Source: an uncultured Bacteroidota bacterium (GTDB taxonomy: Bacteria; Bacteroidota; Bacteroidia; Bacteroidales; UBA12077). From it: a stretch of 64,000 nucleotides of DNA. A program made the translations under genes and the position numbers. The stretch lies in the NCBI GenBank assembly GCA_913055635.1, contig CAJXLK010000004.1:1-64000 (forward strand), written 5' to 3'. Under the pieces are notes generated by a model. It made no database searches, was not told where the DNA came from, and worked only from the letters and a program-made list of their open reading frames with translations. Positions 63,910-64,000 of the stretch are shown here, in pieces; the stretch's first letter is position 1, and the number at the start of each line of letters is the position of its first letter.

Positions 63910-64000
63910 AATTAGGGGTGTTGTTGGTCAGGTTCTCCTGTGTAAAAACCTTCAGGGCCATCTACAGTAAGGTGACAATAAAAAATAAAAAATATTTTCG

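Noticed and set aside
1-64000. tRNA or rRNA genes
   Set aside because: No cloverleaf with a GGTTCGAATCC-type arm or rRNA-like stretch was found by eye in any intergenic gap; a tRNAscan or Infernal run would be decisive.

Overview
The window reads as chromosomal DNA of a Bacteroidota bacterium. Three kinds of evidence support this: TAnnTTTG-type -7 promoter elements (32555, 40087), start codons with weak or no Shine-Dalgarno sites at many genes, and gene families typical of the phylum. Those families are a Tricorn-type protease, a PorT-like outer-membrane barrel, C69 and C11 peptidases, a bacillithiol-type deacetylase, a SMUG2-like glycosylase, a short-form Mrp antiporter and large PAS-rich kinases. 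No rRNA, tRNA, CRISPR array, phage or transposase gene was recognised. Genes on both strands look alike in base composition, apart from a few repeat-bearing gaps.

Layout. Positions 0.2-9.3 kb hold a secreted Tricorn protease, a small barrel protein, a NarL-type two-component pair, an ECF-like sigma factor and a C69 dipeptidase. Positions 9.6-15 kb hold an aldo/keto reductase, then a coupled trio (family 2 glycosyltransferase, BshB1-like deacetylase, remote BshC-like protein) and a Tat-exported ferredoxin-fused aldo/keto reductase. Positions 15.4-26.2 kb are three very large minus-strand signalling genes, including a CheB-CheR-PAS fusion directly upstream of a PAS/GAF hybrid kinase. Positions 26.9-32.4 kb are a seven-gene Mrp cation/proton antiporter operon (mrpABCDEFG) with a diverged 70-bp duplication at the mrpF/mrpG junction. 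Positions 32.5-35.3 kb are a compact four-gene operon (DUF134 regulator, Mrp/Nbp35-like ATPase, RecA-like P-loop protein, DUF169 protein). Its promoter carries a perfect 18-bp palindrome, and the operon ends in a block of GC palindromes. Positions 35.3-39.7 kb hold small envelope and housekeeping genes.

The most unusual block is 40.1-51.3 kb: eight co-directional, tightly spaced genes. They encode a vWA-like lipoprotein, a small three-helix membrane protein, a tubulin/FtsZ-superfamily protein, a 1100-residue protein with a C-terminal actin/Hsp70-type ATPase fold, a membrane-anchored coiled-coil protein, a MotA/TolQ/ZorA-like channel protein with a long coiled-coil tail, a MotB/OmpA/ZorB-like partner, and a trypsin-fold lipoprotein. 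Tubulin-like, actin-like and ion-motor components in one operon suggest an uncharacterised envelope-spanning machine, possibly for defence or envelope remodelling.

Positions 51.6-64 kb hold an AhpD-like protein, a REC-PAS kinase overlapping a degraded hybrid-kinase pseudogene, a lipoprotein C11 (clostripain-type) peptidase, a rifampin-phosphotransferase-like dikinase and another PAS hybrid kinase. Two 104-bp inverted copies of a dyad-bearing intergenic repeat (90-193 and 36241-36344) and a shorter repeated motif link the otherwise unrelated intergenic regions.
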